A DNA stretch of 64,000 bases, taken from positions 208,046 through 272,045 of the forward strand of contig CAJYYA010000008.1 of NCBI GenBank assembly GCA_913778905.1, written 5' to 3'. This document shows, piece by piece, positions 23,560-32,787 of the stretch; position 1 is the first letter of the stretch; the number at the start of each line of letters is the position of its first letter. The position numbers and the translations under genes were made by a program. The notes beneath the pieces were generated by a model, which saw nothing but the letters and a program-made list of their open reading frames with translations, was not told the DNA's origin and did not search any database. The stretch comes from an uncultured Naasia sp. (GTDB lineage: Bacteria > Actinomycetota > Actinomycetes > Actinomycetales > Microbacteriaceae).

Positions 23560-24802
23560 GGGTCGACACCGCCACTCGCGACTCCTGGGGAACTTCGACC
23601 GACCAGGCGGATTCGCGTCGGCGACCGCTCGACAGACCGCGGGTGCTGTATCCGGCGGCGAGACGACGGGCGAGATCCTCGTAGCGCAGCGTCACCTCGT
23701 CCCAGTTGTAGGTGGCCTCGGCCCGGTCCTGGACGGTCGCGGAGAACGCGGCCGTCCGCATCGGGTTCGCTTCCGCATCCTCGACCGCGCGGGCCAGATC
23801 GTCGGGGGAGGAGAAGTACACCCCCGACTCCCCGGCGACCTCGCGGTTGAACACGACGTCCCAGCCGATGACGGCGGTGCCGGCCCCCATTGCACGGAGC
23901 AGGGAGGGGTTGGTGCCGCCGACCGAGTGGCCGTGCAGGTAGGTGAACGCGCCGGTGTAGAGCTGGTCGAGCAGGTCCTGGTCCCAGACGCCTCCGAGCA
24001 TCTTGATGCGCGGATCGGCGTCGGCCACGGCCTGGATGCGGTTCGTGTAGTCGGCCGAGTAGGGGGCGGATCCGACGATGACGAGCGGCTTGGTCGCGTT
24101 GCTACGGGTGTAGCCCTCGACGATGACGTCGACGTGGTTCTCGGGCTCGAAGCGCGCGACGACCAGGTGGAACCCGCCGGCCTCCAGGCCGAGCTCGGCG
24201 AGACGGTCGCTGGGGTGGTCGCGCAGCACGCGGGTGCCGTAGGTGATCAGCTCGGTCGGGATGGAGAACTCGTCGTCGTAGTAGTCGGCGATGCCCTGAG
24301 CGTCGGCGATGAGGGCGTCGGCCTGACGGACGGCCAGCTGCTCGGCGGCCCGGTAGTAGCGGCGCCCCCACTTGCCCCACTTGTCGCGCTTCCATTCGAG
24401 GCCGTCGACGTGGACGGCCGCAGCGGCGCCGCGAGCGCGGAAGAAGGGGACGAAGGGAGCGTTCGCGGCGTTGAACACGAACGCGACGTCGTGCTTGCGG
24501 GCCCCCATGAAGTGCATGGAGGACAGCGCGGTGTGGCTGATCGTCTCGACGGCCTTGGAGTGAACGGCCGGGAGGTGCACGAGCTTCATGCCCAGGTGTT
24601 CGCTCGGGCGCTCGTCGCCGACCGGTCGGCAGTAGACCGTGAGGTCGTGGCCGGCCGCGACGAGGCGCTGACCGATCTCCTCGATCGCGGTCTCGAATCC
24701 GCCGTAGGCGGCGGGAACGCCACGCGTGCCGACCATCGCGATCCGCAGAAGTGCGGTCGACGGGGTGGTGGGCTGCCGGGTGGTCGCGTGGAGCGAAGTC
24801 AC
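23552..24802 (-). CDS. GT4-type glycosyltransferase with DUF1972 N-terminus
   Basis: I chose the GTG at 24802, which follows AAGGA by about 11 bases and gives a 416-residue protein. The N-terminus has the DUF1972 signature IAMVGTRGVPAAYGGFETAIEEI seen in rhamnosyl- and other glycosyltransferases of polysaccharide loci. Next come VFNAANAPFVPFFR and HVDGLEWKRDKWG. The C-terminal donor-binding part includes LVVARFEPENHVDVIVEGY and HSVGGTNPSLLRAMGAGTAVIGWD. First gene of the minus-strand operon 24802-21908. Confidence 0.88.
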   Translation of the reverse strand: MTSLHATTRQPTTPSTALLRIAMVGTRGVPAAYGGFETAIEEIGQRLVAAGHDLTVYCRPVGDERPSEHLGMKLVHLPAVHSKAVETISHTALSSMHFMGARKHDVAFVFNAANAPFVPFFRARGAAAAVHVDGLEWKRDKWGKWGRRYYRAAEQLAVRQADALIADAQGIADYYDDEFSIPTELITYGTRVLRDHPSDRLAELGLEAGGFHLVVARFEPENHVDVIVEGYTRSNATKPLVIVGSAPYSADYTNRIQAVADADPRIKMLGGVWDQDLLDQLYTGAFTYLHGHSVGGTNPSLLRAMGAGTAVIGWDVVFNREVAGESGVYFSSPDDLARAVEDAEANPMRTAAFSATVQDRAEATYNWDEVTLRYEDLARRLAAGYSTRGLSSGRRRESAWSVEVPQESRVAVSTRA

Positions 24803-25296
24803 GAGGGGTGGGTTCCTTTTCAGGGATGCCCTCCCGCCGGAACCCGAGCAGGGTGCCAGCGACGTGAGCGTTGCGTTGGGGTCGTGGGTGGCGACCCCGG
24901 GGCCAGCGGGCGGACGGCGACGCACGGGGGGAGCGTCGGCCGGTCGCCATGCAGTGGCACCGGTGTGCAACCGGCGGGGGACCGGGTGCGGGCAAGCGAG
25001 TCGGTTGGCCTGATCGGGTTCCAGGCGGTCGGGTTTTCGGGGGGTTGTTTGTCCGCGCCGAAACGCTCGATCACCGCCGACGGGGGGAGTCGGTGGGGTA
25101 GGTGTCCGAACGCTGGGGGTCCGATGCGAACAGGTTCAAACCTAGTGTCCGCATTATGGGGGACCCAATACCCCGTTCGGGGGGTCGTCACATTTTTCGA
25201 CCGACTGGCCCGATCGGGGGCCTTATCGTGCTCGAAGCCCACTGCCTAGGCTGTGAGCCGCCCCTCCCCGTCTTCGATTCGAGCTGAGCAGACCCG
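24803..25296. other. 494-base divergent intergenic region
   Basis: No convincing gene. It separates the minus-strand glycosyltransferase operon from the plus-strand CDP-alcohol phosphotransferase gene and should hold both promoters. A TAGGCT box at 25247-25252, 45 bases before the ATG at 25297, is a plausible -10 element. GC-rich inverted stretches around 25153-25190 (GGGGGACCC...CCCC...GGGGGGTC) are noted without a clear assignment. Confidence 0.55.
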
Positions 25297-26070
25297 ATGA
25301 GCAACCCGATGCACCGCCCCACGAGCCCCACGGCCCGCCCCACGGAGTCGTACCGTGAGGTCGTCGCGCGACTCGCCGCCGCGCAGAAGAAGCGGGCCCC
25401 CGGGGCCCCGGCGTACTCCATCTACGTCAACCGGCCGCTCGGACGGCTGTTCGCGGCGGCCGCCTACCGGGCCGGGCTCACTCCCAACGGTGTCACCGCC
25501 ATCAGCGCCGTGGTGACCTTCGCGGGGATCATCGTGTTGGCCGCGCTGCCGGCTTCGATTCCGGTGGCGATCTTCGTGGCAGTCGCCCTCGTCGTGGGCT
25601 ACGCGCTCGACTCTGCCGACGGGCAGGTCGCCCGGCTCCGCGGCGGAGGATCACTGGCGGGCGAATGGCTCGACCATGTGATCGACTGCATCAAGAACGC
25701 GAGTCTTCACCTGGCGGTCCTGATCCAGTTCTTCCGGTTCGGCGGTCTGCCGAACGAGGCTCTTATGCTCATTCCGATCGGCTACTCCATCGTCGTGACG
25801 ACGTCGTTCTTCGCGATGATCCTCAACGACCAGCTCAAGGCCGAGGCGGTGCGTCGGGGAGCCCCGTCGCCCACACCTCGCACCGGCTCGAGCCCGCTGA
25901 GGGCACTGCTCGTCCTGCCGACCGATTACGGCCTGCTGTGCGTCGTCTTCATCCTGTTGGTGGCGCCGCCCGTGTTCTTCGTGGTCTACACGCTGCTCTT
26001 CGTCGCCAACCTGGGGCATCTCGCTCTGGCTCTGCGCAAATGGTTCCGCGATATGAGCGCGCTGGGCTGA
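25297..26070 (+). CDS. CDP-alcohol phosphatidyltransferase family membrane protein
   Basis: The 257-residue protein carries the family signature in full: DSADGQVARLRGGGSLAGEWLDHVID, that is D-x2-D-G-x2-A-R-x8-G-x3-D-x3-D within a polytopic membrane protein. It transfers a phospho-alcohol from CDP to a hydroxyl acceptor. The neighbouring TagD-like cytidylyltransferase suggests a phosphoglycerol-like or other phospho-polyol headgroup or decoration. A role in ordinary phospholipid synthesis is also possible. It is convergent with the glycosyltransferase gene ending at 26090. Confidence 0.88.
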   Translation: MSNPMHRPTSPTARPTESYREVVARLAAAQKKRAPGAPAYSIYVNRPLGRLFAAAAYRAGLTPNGVTAISAVVTFAGIIVLAALPASIPVAIFVAVALVVGYALDSADGQVARLRGGGSLAGEWLDHVIDCIKNASLHLAVLIQFFRFGGLPNEALMLIPIGYSIVVTTSFFAMILNDQLKAEAVRRGAPSPTPRTGSSPLRALLVLPTDYGLLCVVFILLVAPPVFFVVYTLLFVANLGHLALALRKWFRDMSALG

Positions 26071-26089
26071 GGAGTCGCCCACCCGGAGG

Positions 26090-27109
26090 TCAGCGACCGG
26101 CGCGCCGCGTCCGTGCCCGTCGGAACGCATCACGATGTGCCGGGCCGGCGTACGACCACTCCCGTGCGCTCAAATCCGGCCGGTCTAGTCGGGGAGCCGA
26201 GGCGACGGCGCGGATGGCCGATTCGAGGTGAGAACTCGCCAACGGCGGTGCAAACGTGAGTACCCACCCCTCGCCCACCTCGGCGGCGAGAGCGCGGTTC
26301 ACCTCGTTGTCGGGCACCAACACGGGCCGATCGACCGAGAGTGCGGCAAGCACCCCGCCCGAATTGTGCATGAACAGGTAGGGCAAGACGACGACCTGCG
26401 ACGAGCTGAGCACCTCCACGAGCTCGGCGTCGTCGAGGAAATGCAGGATCGTGCGTATTCGACGGTCTTCCTGCGACGCCGCGTCCACCGCATCCCGGAG
26501 ATCCGAGGAGGACGGCTTCCCCGCCACGGTCAGGGAGATGGACGGATCCGACGTCTCCTGGAACGCCGCGATGAGCTCCTCGACGCCTTTGTATCGGCGA
26601 ATGAGGCCCGCGTAACCGAGTCGCCCCTCGACGGCCTCCGCGTGCGGGTACTGCTCGAACCAGTCGCGATAGTGACCGTGGGGGATGAGTGCCCAAGCCG
26701 AGCCCTCGGGGACCGGGGTCGTGCTGTTGAGGACGATCCGCAGGTCCGTCCACCGTTCGAGGAGGCCCAGGATCCAACGCTCGCGCCGCGACAGGTCGCT
26801 GGGGAGCTCGAGGTTGTGCACCGTGCGGACGAAGGCGGTTCCACTGAGGCGCATCCTGACAACAGCGGCGAGGGTCAGCACCTGGCGAGCGAGGCTCTTG
26901 AGAGGTGACGTTCCGCGGAGCAGCACTTCGGGCCAATGGAGGTGGAAGACGTCTACGCGTGCGGTGAGGGCATGTCTCCAGCCAAACGTGGCGACCTCGA
27001 GACCCTCCGTCGCGGCGAGGCGCTCTCCGAGCATGACGATGTACGGGTTGGTCGTCGGCCGAGGACGTCGAAAAGACTCCATGACGTGTAGGGGGCGGGG
27101 GTCCGGCAT
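26090..27109 (-). CDS. Putative glycosyltransferase (GT-B fold)
   Basis: The ATG at 27109 gives a 339-residue protein beginning MPDPRPLHVMESFRRPRPTTNPYI; the upstream ribosome-binding site is weak. The pattern is GT-B-like: VDVFHLHWPEVLLRG, TVHNLELPSDLSRRERW, LGYAGLIRRYKGVEELIAAF, then VVVLPYLFMHNSGGVLAALSVDRPVLVPDN as the donor-site loop. I infer transfer of a sugar to a glycan precursor. It sits divergently from the giant LamG/PKD protein gene. Confidence 0.75.
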   Translation of the reverse strand: MPDPRPLHVMESFRRPRPTTNPYIVMLGERLAATEGLEVATFGWRHALTARVDVFHLHWPEVLLRGTSPLKSLARQVLTLAAVVRMRLSGTAFVRTVHNLELPSDLSRRERWILGLLERWTDLRIVLNSTTPVPEGSAWALIPHGHYRDWFEQYPHAEAVEGRLGYAGLIRRYKGVEELIAAFQETSDPSISLTVAGKPSSSDLRDAVDAASQEDRRIRTILHFLDDAELVEVLSSSQVVVLPYLFMHNSGGVLAALSVDRPVLVPDNEVNRALAAEVGEGWVLTFAPPLASSHLESAIRAVASAPRLDRPDLSAREWSYAGPAHRDAFRRARTRRAGR

Positions 27110-27225
27110 CCGGTTCTCACACGATCTCTCTCGGGGCTGAACGGGTGCCCGCGGGCTTCCAGTCTGTCGCACGACCTGGTCACATCAGTCACCCCAGAAG
27201 AGAGGGGACGCGTGCCCCCTCTTCC

Positions 27226-27259
27226 GGGGGTAGGCAGATTCTCAGGCAGCGGATAGCCT
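27226..27259 (+). promoter_or_regulatory. G-tract / N23 / TAGCCT promoter-like element (LamG/PKD gene)
   Basis: GGGGG at 27226-27230, then 23 bases, then TAGCCT at 27254-27259, 89 bases before the ATG of the LamG/PKD protein. The same arrangement with the same 23-base gap occurs at 33554, 35888 and (minus strand) 49890. Promoter role is inferred. Confidence 0.5.
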
Positions 27260-27347
27260 GACCTCACCCGCGGCACACCCATGCCGCTCACCCCCACCCA
27301 TTCCGGCATCCCCGTGCCGTGCTCACCCGAAGCCGAGGCCACCCACC

Positions 27348-30300
27348 ATGGGCTCTTCCCCCCTGTCGCGCCCTGCCCGCGCGATCTCCATCCTGACGGC
27401 TGCGGCCGTGGCCGTCGCCGGCTTCTTCGTGGCGGCGCCGGCCGCGTTCGCGGACACCTCCCCGGCAGTCCCGAACGATCCCGCCAATCCGGCCACCGTG
27501 ACCGCGGATCCGCTGCCGACCGTCCAGATCGACGGCATCGTCTGGGGTCAGGCGATCGTCGGCAACACGGTCTACGCCGTGGGCAAGTTCGGCACCGCGC
27601 GTCCCGCGGGCTCGGCGGCCGGCGTGAACACCACACCCCGCAACAACATGCTCGCCTACAACATCGAGACGGGGAACCTGGTCACCTCGTTCAACCCCGA
27701 TGTGAACGGGCAGATCCTCGGCATCTCGGCGTCGCCCGACGGCAAGCGCCTCTACATCGTGGGTGACTTCAACAAGGTGGGCGGAGTCTCCTACTGGGGA
27801 GTCGCCGCGATCGACACCGCCACAGGTAAGGCCATCCCGTCCTTCAAGCCCACGCCGAGCAGCCAGGTGCGCACGGTCGTCGCGACCAACGACACCGTCT
27901 ACCTCGGCGGCACCTTCACGGGTATGAACAGCAAGCCGCGGAAGTACGCGGCCGCGCTGAATGCGAGTGACGGTTCGCTCACCGGTCTCGTCGCCGACAC
28001 GGATGCGGTCGTCGATTCGATCGCCCTGACGAACAACGGCAAGCTCGTCCTGGGTGGTCGGTTCACGACCATCAACGGGGTGGGGAACATCGGCATGGGA
28101 GCCGTGGACACCGCCTCCGGGGCCGTCTTGGCGTGGAACGTCAACAAGACCGTGACGAACTCCGGCAAGGGGTCGTCCATCACGAGCCTCTACGCAGTCG
28201 GCGACCGGGTGTACGGCACCGGATACGACTTCTACGGAACCGGCAACCTGGAGGGCACGTTCGCCGCCAACACCACCTCGGGAGACATCGACTGGATCGA
28301 GAACTGCCGCGGTGACAGCTACGGCGTATGGGCGAACGACAAGGTCACCTACATCGCCGGTCACCCGCATGACTGCTCCTACATCGGCGGCTTCCCCGAC
28401 ACCTCGAACCCCCGCGCCCACTGGAACAGCATCGCGTTCTCCCACGTGGCTACCCACCCGATCGATCACGACGGCATGGGCATGAACATCGCGGGCATTC
28501 AGGCCCCCAACCTTCTCGACTGGTTCCCCACGTGGGGCACGGCCAATGTGTCCGGGGCCAGCCAGGCGACCTGGACCGTGACCGGCAACGACCGCTATGT
28601 GGTCTACGGCGGAGAGTTCCCCTGGGTCCAGGGTGTGCAGCAGCAGGGCCTCGTTCGCTTCGCGGTTCCCTCGATCGCGCCCAAGAAGGTCGCACCCAAC
28701 GTCAACACCGACCTCGTCCCGAACGCCGTCTCCTTCGCGGCCGGCGAGGCCCGCATCACCTGGTTGCAGACCTTCGACCGGGACAACGGCAACCTGACCT
28801 ACAAGCTGGTCCGCGACGGCAACACCGCGAACCCGGTCTATCAGGAGACCGCGCACTCCACCTTCTGGAACCGCAAGCAGATGGGCTTCGTCGACAAGGG
28901 ACTCGCGCCGGGAAGCACTCACAGCTACCGGCTCTACGTCACCGATCCGGACGGCAACAGCATCAGTCGACTGGGTAACACCGTGACCGTCGCCGCGACG
29001 TCCGACTCGACTCCGTACTCCGACTCGGTCAAGGCCGATGCGCCCAGCATCTTCTACCCGCTCGGCGAGGGCTCGGGCACGACCGTCTACGACCACGCCG
29101 GCTTCAACGACGGAACGGCGCAGACCGGTGTGACCCGTGGTGCTCAGGGCGTGACGTCGGGCTCGACCGCGACGACGTTCTCGGGTACCGACTCCGGCAC
29201 CGTCGCGACGAACTCCCTCGTCGACGGCCCGCAGACGTTCAGCCTCGAGGCCTGGTTCAAGACGACCTCCACCAAGGGTGGAAAGATCGTCAGCTTCGGA
29301 AGCTCGAAGACCGGTAACTCGGGCAGCTACGACCGCCAGGTCATGATGTCCGACGATGGTCGCCTGACGTTCGGCGTCTACCCGAACGAGGTTCGAACGG
29401 TCCAGAGCGGCACCGGCTACAACGACGGCCAGTGGCACCACGTGGTCGCGTCCCTGGGCAGCAACGGCATGCGCCTCTACGTCGACGACTCGCTCGTGGA
29501 CTCGCGCACCGACACCACCAGTGCTCAGAGCTACCAGGGCTACTGGCGCATCGGCGGCGACAACTACGGCGGATGGCCGAACTCGGGCTCGAGCTGGTAC
29601 TTCAACGGAGACATCGCGAACGTCGCGGTCTACAGCACGCCGCTGACGCTCAAGCAGGTCGACGCTCACTGGACGGCGGCAGGGCGCACCAGCACCATCC
29701 CCGCCCCGCCCTCCGACGCCTACGGCGCAGCAGTGGTCGGCGCCGACCCCGACCTGTACTGGCGTTTCGATGGAGCCACGAAGGGCTACATCACCGACAG
29801 CGGTAGCGCGGGCCGATCCGGGCGCATCGAGGACGGACTCACCTTCGGTGGCGGCGCGGCGGGCGTGCCCGGCCAGTCCGGAATCTTCAACGGCGGTCGC
29901 GTCATCGCCGAGAAGCCGATGACTAACCCCACTCGGTTCACATCGGAGATCTGGTTCAAGACCACCACGCAACAGGGTGGCGTACTGATCGGCTTCGGCA
30001 GCGTGCCGGACGGCTACAGCTGGCAGAACGATCGCAAGATCTACATGCTCGGCGACGGCCGACTGGAGTTCGGCACCTACCCCGGTTTCCAGAGCTTCAC
30101 CACGTCCGACAAGGCCTACAACGACGGCCAGTGGCACCTCGCCGCTGCCTCGCTCGGCCAGGACAGCACCAAGCTCTACGTGGATGGCGAACTGGTCGCC
30201 TCGAACTCGCAGCAGGGTGCCGAGAACTACACCGGCTACTGGCGTGTGGGCGGCGACAACCCGTGGCGCGCGCCGCAGGGCGACTTCCACGGCCAGCTCG

Positions 30301-32693
30301 ACGAAGCCGCCGTCTACTCGACGGTTCTGAGCCCCGAGACGATCAAGTCGCACTTCGACACGGGCAAGACCGGTGTGGCGCCCAACCAGGCCCCGACGGC
30401 CTCGTTCACCTCGACTCCGGTGAACCTGGACGCTTCCTTCGATGCGTCGAAGTCGGCGGATGCGGACGGCACCATCGCGTCCTACGCCTGGGACTTCGGT
30501 GACGGGCAGACCGGCACCGGCGTGACGCCGACCCACACCTACGCGACGCCCGGCACCTACACGGTCACCCTGACGGTGACGGACGACAAGGGCGCCACCG
30601 GCACCGCGCAGGCTCAGGTCACCGCCACTGAGAAGCCCAACGCGGCACCCACCGCCGCGATCTCGAGCACGACCACCTACCTGGCGGCTTCCTTCGACGG
30701 AACCGGATCGAAGGACAGTGACGGCTCCGTCGCGTCCTACGCCTGGGACTTCGGCGACGGGCAGACCGGCACCGGATCCAAGGTCGATCACACCTACGGC
30801 ACGGGCGGCACCTACACCGTCACGCTCACGGTGACCGACGACCGCGGCGCGACCGGGACCACGACCAAGTCCGTCACCGTTGCCCCGAAGCCGAACGCGC
30901 TGCCGACGGCGGCCTTCACCACCCAGGTGAACGGTCTCGACGTCGCGGTCGACGGCTCCGGCTCGTCCGACATCGACGGTTCGATCAGCGCCTACGCCTG
31001 GGATTTCGGTGACGGATCGGTCGCCACGGGCGCCCAGAAGTCGCACACCTACTCGGCCGGCGGCACCTACACCGTGACGCTCTCGGTGACCGACGACCGC
31101 GGCGCGACCGCGACGAAGACCGCGAGCGTGACGGTCCAGGGTGCGGTCCCGACGAACACCATCGCCAAGGACGCCTTCGAGCGCACCGTCAGCGGCGGCT
31201 GGGGAACGGCTGACACAGGCGGCGCCTGGAGCGTCACGGGCGGGTCGACCTCGATCGTCCAGGTGACCAACGGCACCGGCCGCGTGAACCTCGCCCCTGG
31301 ATCGACCCGCAACCTGCTGCTCAACTCGACGCAGGTCACGGACGCGGACACGACGTTCGACTTCGCTCTGGACAAGGTGCCCACCGGCACCGGCTCCTAC
31401 ACGGGTGTCGTCGCTCGTCAGGCCGGAAGCGACCTGTACATCGCCTCCGTCTGGGTCAAGCCCAACGGCACGGTGTGGGCGGTGCTCAAGCAGAACAGCA
31501 CGTTGCTGCGCAACGTCCAGATCCCCGGACTCACCTACACGGCCGGCACCAAGCTGACCGCCCGTGTTCAGGTCAGTGGATCCTCACCGACCACGCTCTC
31601 GATGAAGGTCTGGCCCACGGGAACGACCGAACCGGGAGCCTGGCAGGCGACCGCTACGGATAGCTTCGGCACGCTGCAGGGCAAGGGAATCATGGGCCTC
31701 CAGATGTCGCTCGGCTCGAGCGCCACCACGGGCGACCCCGTGTCCGTCGACAACCTGCAGGTCGTCGCCGCGCAGCAGACGCCGCCTCCCGTGGTCAACC
31801 AGGCGCCGACGGCGGGGATCTCCTCGTCGACGAGCAACCTGACGGCCAGCCTCGACGGCTCCTCCTCCAAGGACTCGGACGGCCAGATCGCGTCCTACGC
31901 CTGGGACTTCGGCGACGGCACCACCGGCACCGGAGCAACCGCGCAGCACACCTACGGTCAGGCCGGCACCTACACGGTCACGTTGACCGTCACGGACGAC
32001 AAGGGAGCCACCGGCACCGCGACGGGCAGCGTCACCGTGACGGCCCCTGTCACCCCGCCGCCCGCCTCGGACGTCCTCGCTGCCGACACCTTCACCCGCA
32101 CCGCGGCGAACGGGTGGGGCTCGGCAGACACCGGGGGAGCCTGGACGATCACGGGCGGCAACGCCTCGATCCTGTCGGTCAACGGCAGCGCCGCTCGTGC
32201 GGCGCTCGCCGCGGGCTCGACCCGTCTCGGGCTGCTGTCCTCGGTCTCGAGCTCGGCCACCGACTCGAAGGCGACCTTCGCGCTCGATGCGGTGCCCACC
32301 GGCGGCGGGCTCTATGCGGGTCTCGTCGGCCGCCAGGTCGGCAGCGCGAACTACGCGGCCCAGGTCTGGGTCCGGGCGAACGGCGCGGCCTACCTGGTCA
32401 TCACTCAGAGCGGCACGGTCCTGAGCTCCACCCCGATCAGCGGCCTCACCTACTCGGCGGGGACCCGCCTCGTGGTGCGGATGCAGACCGTCGGCACCTC
32501 GCCGACGACCATCTCCGCCAAGGTGTGGGTCGAGGGCACCGCCGAGCCGTCCAGCTGGACCTCGACGGTGACGGACTCGACCAGCGCGCTGCAGGCGCCC
32601 GGCTCCGTCGGGATCCTGAGCTCGCTGTCGGGATCCGCAACGGCGGCCGATCCGATCACCATCGACGACTACACGGTGACGCCGGTCAAGTGA
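27348..32693 (+). CDS. Giant secreted LamG/PKD-repeat protein (1781 aa)
   Basis: A signal peptide (ending AAFA-D near residue 35) is followed by a beta-propeller-like region (about 50-430, repeats such as GGTFTGMNSKPRKYAAALN). A fibronectin-like module follows (about 445-550), then two LamG/concanavalin-like domains (about 555-780 and 785-1005, each with YNDGQWHHV or YNDGQWHLA and YWR(I/V)GGDN). Next are three PKD domains (about 1010-1262, YAWDFGDG), a domain of about 210 residues, a fourth PKD (about 1480-1565) and a second copy of that domain. Both copies begin like FxRTxxxGWGxADTGGAW. There is no wall-sorting signal, so it is probably released or held by carbohydrate binding. Within a glycan locus it may bind or organise the polysaccharide. 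Confidence 0.85.
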   Translation: MGSSPLSRPARAISILTAAAVAVAGFFVAAPAAFADTSPAVPNDPANPATVTADPLPTVQIDGIVWGQAIVGNTVYAVGKFGTARPAGSAAGVNTTPRNNMLAYNIETGNLVTSFNPDVNGQILGISASPDGKRLYIVGDFNKVGGVSYWGVAAIDTATGKAIPSFKPTPSSQVRTVVATNDTVYLGGTFTGMNSKPRKYAAALNASDGSLTGLVADTDAVVDSIALTNNGKLVLGGRFTTINGVGNIGMGAVDTASGAVLAWNVNKTVTNSGKGSSITSLYAVGDRVYGTGYDFYGTGNLEGTFAANTTSGDIDWIENCRGDSYGVWANDKVTYIAGHPHDCSYIGGFPDTSNPRAHWNSIAFSHVATHPIDHDGMGMNIAGIQAPNLLDWFPTWGTANVSGASQATWTVTGNDRYVVYGGEFPWVQGVQQQGLVRFAVPSIAPKKVAPNVNTDLVPNAVSFAAGEARITWLQTFDRDNGNLTYKLVRDGNTANPVYQETAHSTFWNRKQMGFVDKGLAPGSTHSYRLYVTDPDGNSISRLGNTVTVAATSDSTPYSDSVKADAPSIFYPLGEGSGTTVYDHAGFNDGTAQTGVTRGAQGVTSGSTATTFSGTDSGTVATNSLVDGPQTFSLEAWFKTTSTKGGKIVSFGSSKTGNSGSYDRQVMMSDDGRLTFGVYPNEVRTVQSGTGYNDGQWHHVVASLGSNGMRLYVDDSLVDSRTDTTSAQSYQGYWRIGGDNYGGWPNSGSSWYFNGDIANVAVYSTPLTLKQVDAHWTAAGRTSTIPAPPSDAYGAAVVGADPDLYWRFDGATKGYITDSGSAGRSGRIEDGLTFGGGAAGVPGQSGIFNGGRVIAEKPMTNPTRFTSEIWFKTTTQQGGVLIGFGSVPDGYSWQNDRKIYMLGDGRLEFGTYPGFQSFTTSDKAYNDGQWHLAAASLGQDSTKLYVDGELVASNSQQGAENYTGYWRVGGDNPWRAPQGDFHGQLDEAAVYSTVLSPETIKSHFDTGKTGVAPNQAPTASFTSTPVNLDASFDASKSADADGTIASYAWDFGDGQTGTGVTPTHTYATPGTYTVTLTVTDDKGATGTAQAQVTATEKPNAAPTAAISSTTTYLAASFDGTGSKDSDGSVASYAWDFGDGQTGTGSKVDHTYGTGGTYTVTLTVTDDRGATGTTTKSVTVAPKPNALPTAAFTTQVNGLDVAVDGSGSSDIDGSISAYAWDFGDGSVATGAQKSHTYSAGGTYTVTLSVTDDRGATATKTASVTVQGAVPTNTIAKDAFERTVSGGWGTADTGGAWSVTGGSTSIVQVTNGTGRVNLAPGSTRNLLLNSTQVTDADTTFDFALDKVPTGTGSYTGVVARQAGSDLYIASVWVKPNGTVWAVLKQNSTLLRNVQIPGLTYTAGTKLTARVQVSGSSPTTLSMKVWPTGTTEPGAWQATATDSFGTLQGKGIMGLQMSLGSSATTGDPVSVDNLQVVAAQQTPPPVVNQAPTAGISSSTSNLTASLDGSSSKDSDGQIASYAWDFGDGTTGTGATAQHTYGQAGTYTVTLTVTDDKGATGTATGSVTVTAPVTPPPASDVLAADTFTRTAANGWGSADTGGAWTITGGNASILSVNGSAARAALAAGSTRLGLLSSVSSSATDSKATFALDAVPTGGGLYAGLVGRQVGSANYAAQVWVRANGAAYLVITQSGTVLSSTPISGLTYSAGTRLVVRMQTVGTSPTTISAKVWVEGTAEPSSWTSTVTDSTSALQAPGSVGILSSLSGSATAADPITIDDYTVTPVK

Positions 32694-32703
32694 GACGGTG
32701 AAC

Positions 32704-32743
32704 ACGACGAGGGCCCCGACCAACAGGTCGGGGCCCTCGTCGT
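32704..32743 (+). terminator. Terminator of the LamG/PKD gene
   Basis: An 18-base perfect inverted repeat (32704-32721 with 32726-32743) with a 4-base loop, ending in CGTTT, 10 bases after the stop. Confidence 0.85.
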
Positions 32744-32787
32744 TTCGCAGCTGTCGGCCCAGCGGTGCGACCCGTCGAGTCCACCTG

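Noticed and set aside
25153..25190. GC-rich inverted stretches in the 24803-25296 gap considered as a terminator or riboswitch
   Set aside because: No consistent stem and no matching known architecture; both neighbouring genes are transcribed away from it.
27288..31046. A 1252-residue open frame antisense to the LamG/PKD gene
   Set aside because: Composition (Arg, Gly, Val, Asp strings, no domains) is typical of antisense frames in high-GC DNA. The plus-strand frame shows clear signal peptide, LamG and PKD domains.
30376..32045. Repeated DNA in the PKD region considered as a CRISPR array or tandem satellite
   Set aside because: The repeats are about 85-codon PKD domains in one open frame, with codon-level divergence; not short identical repeats with spacers.
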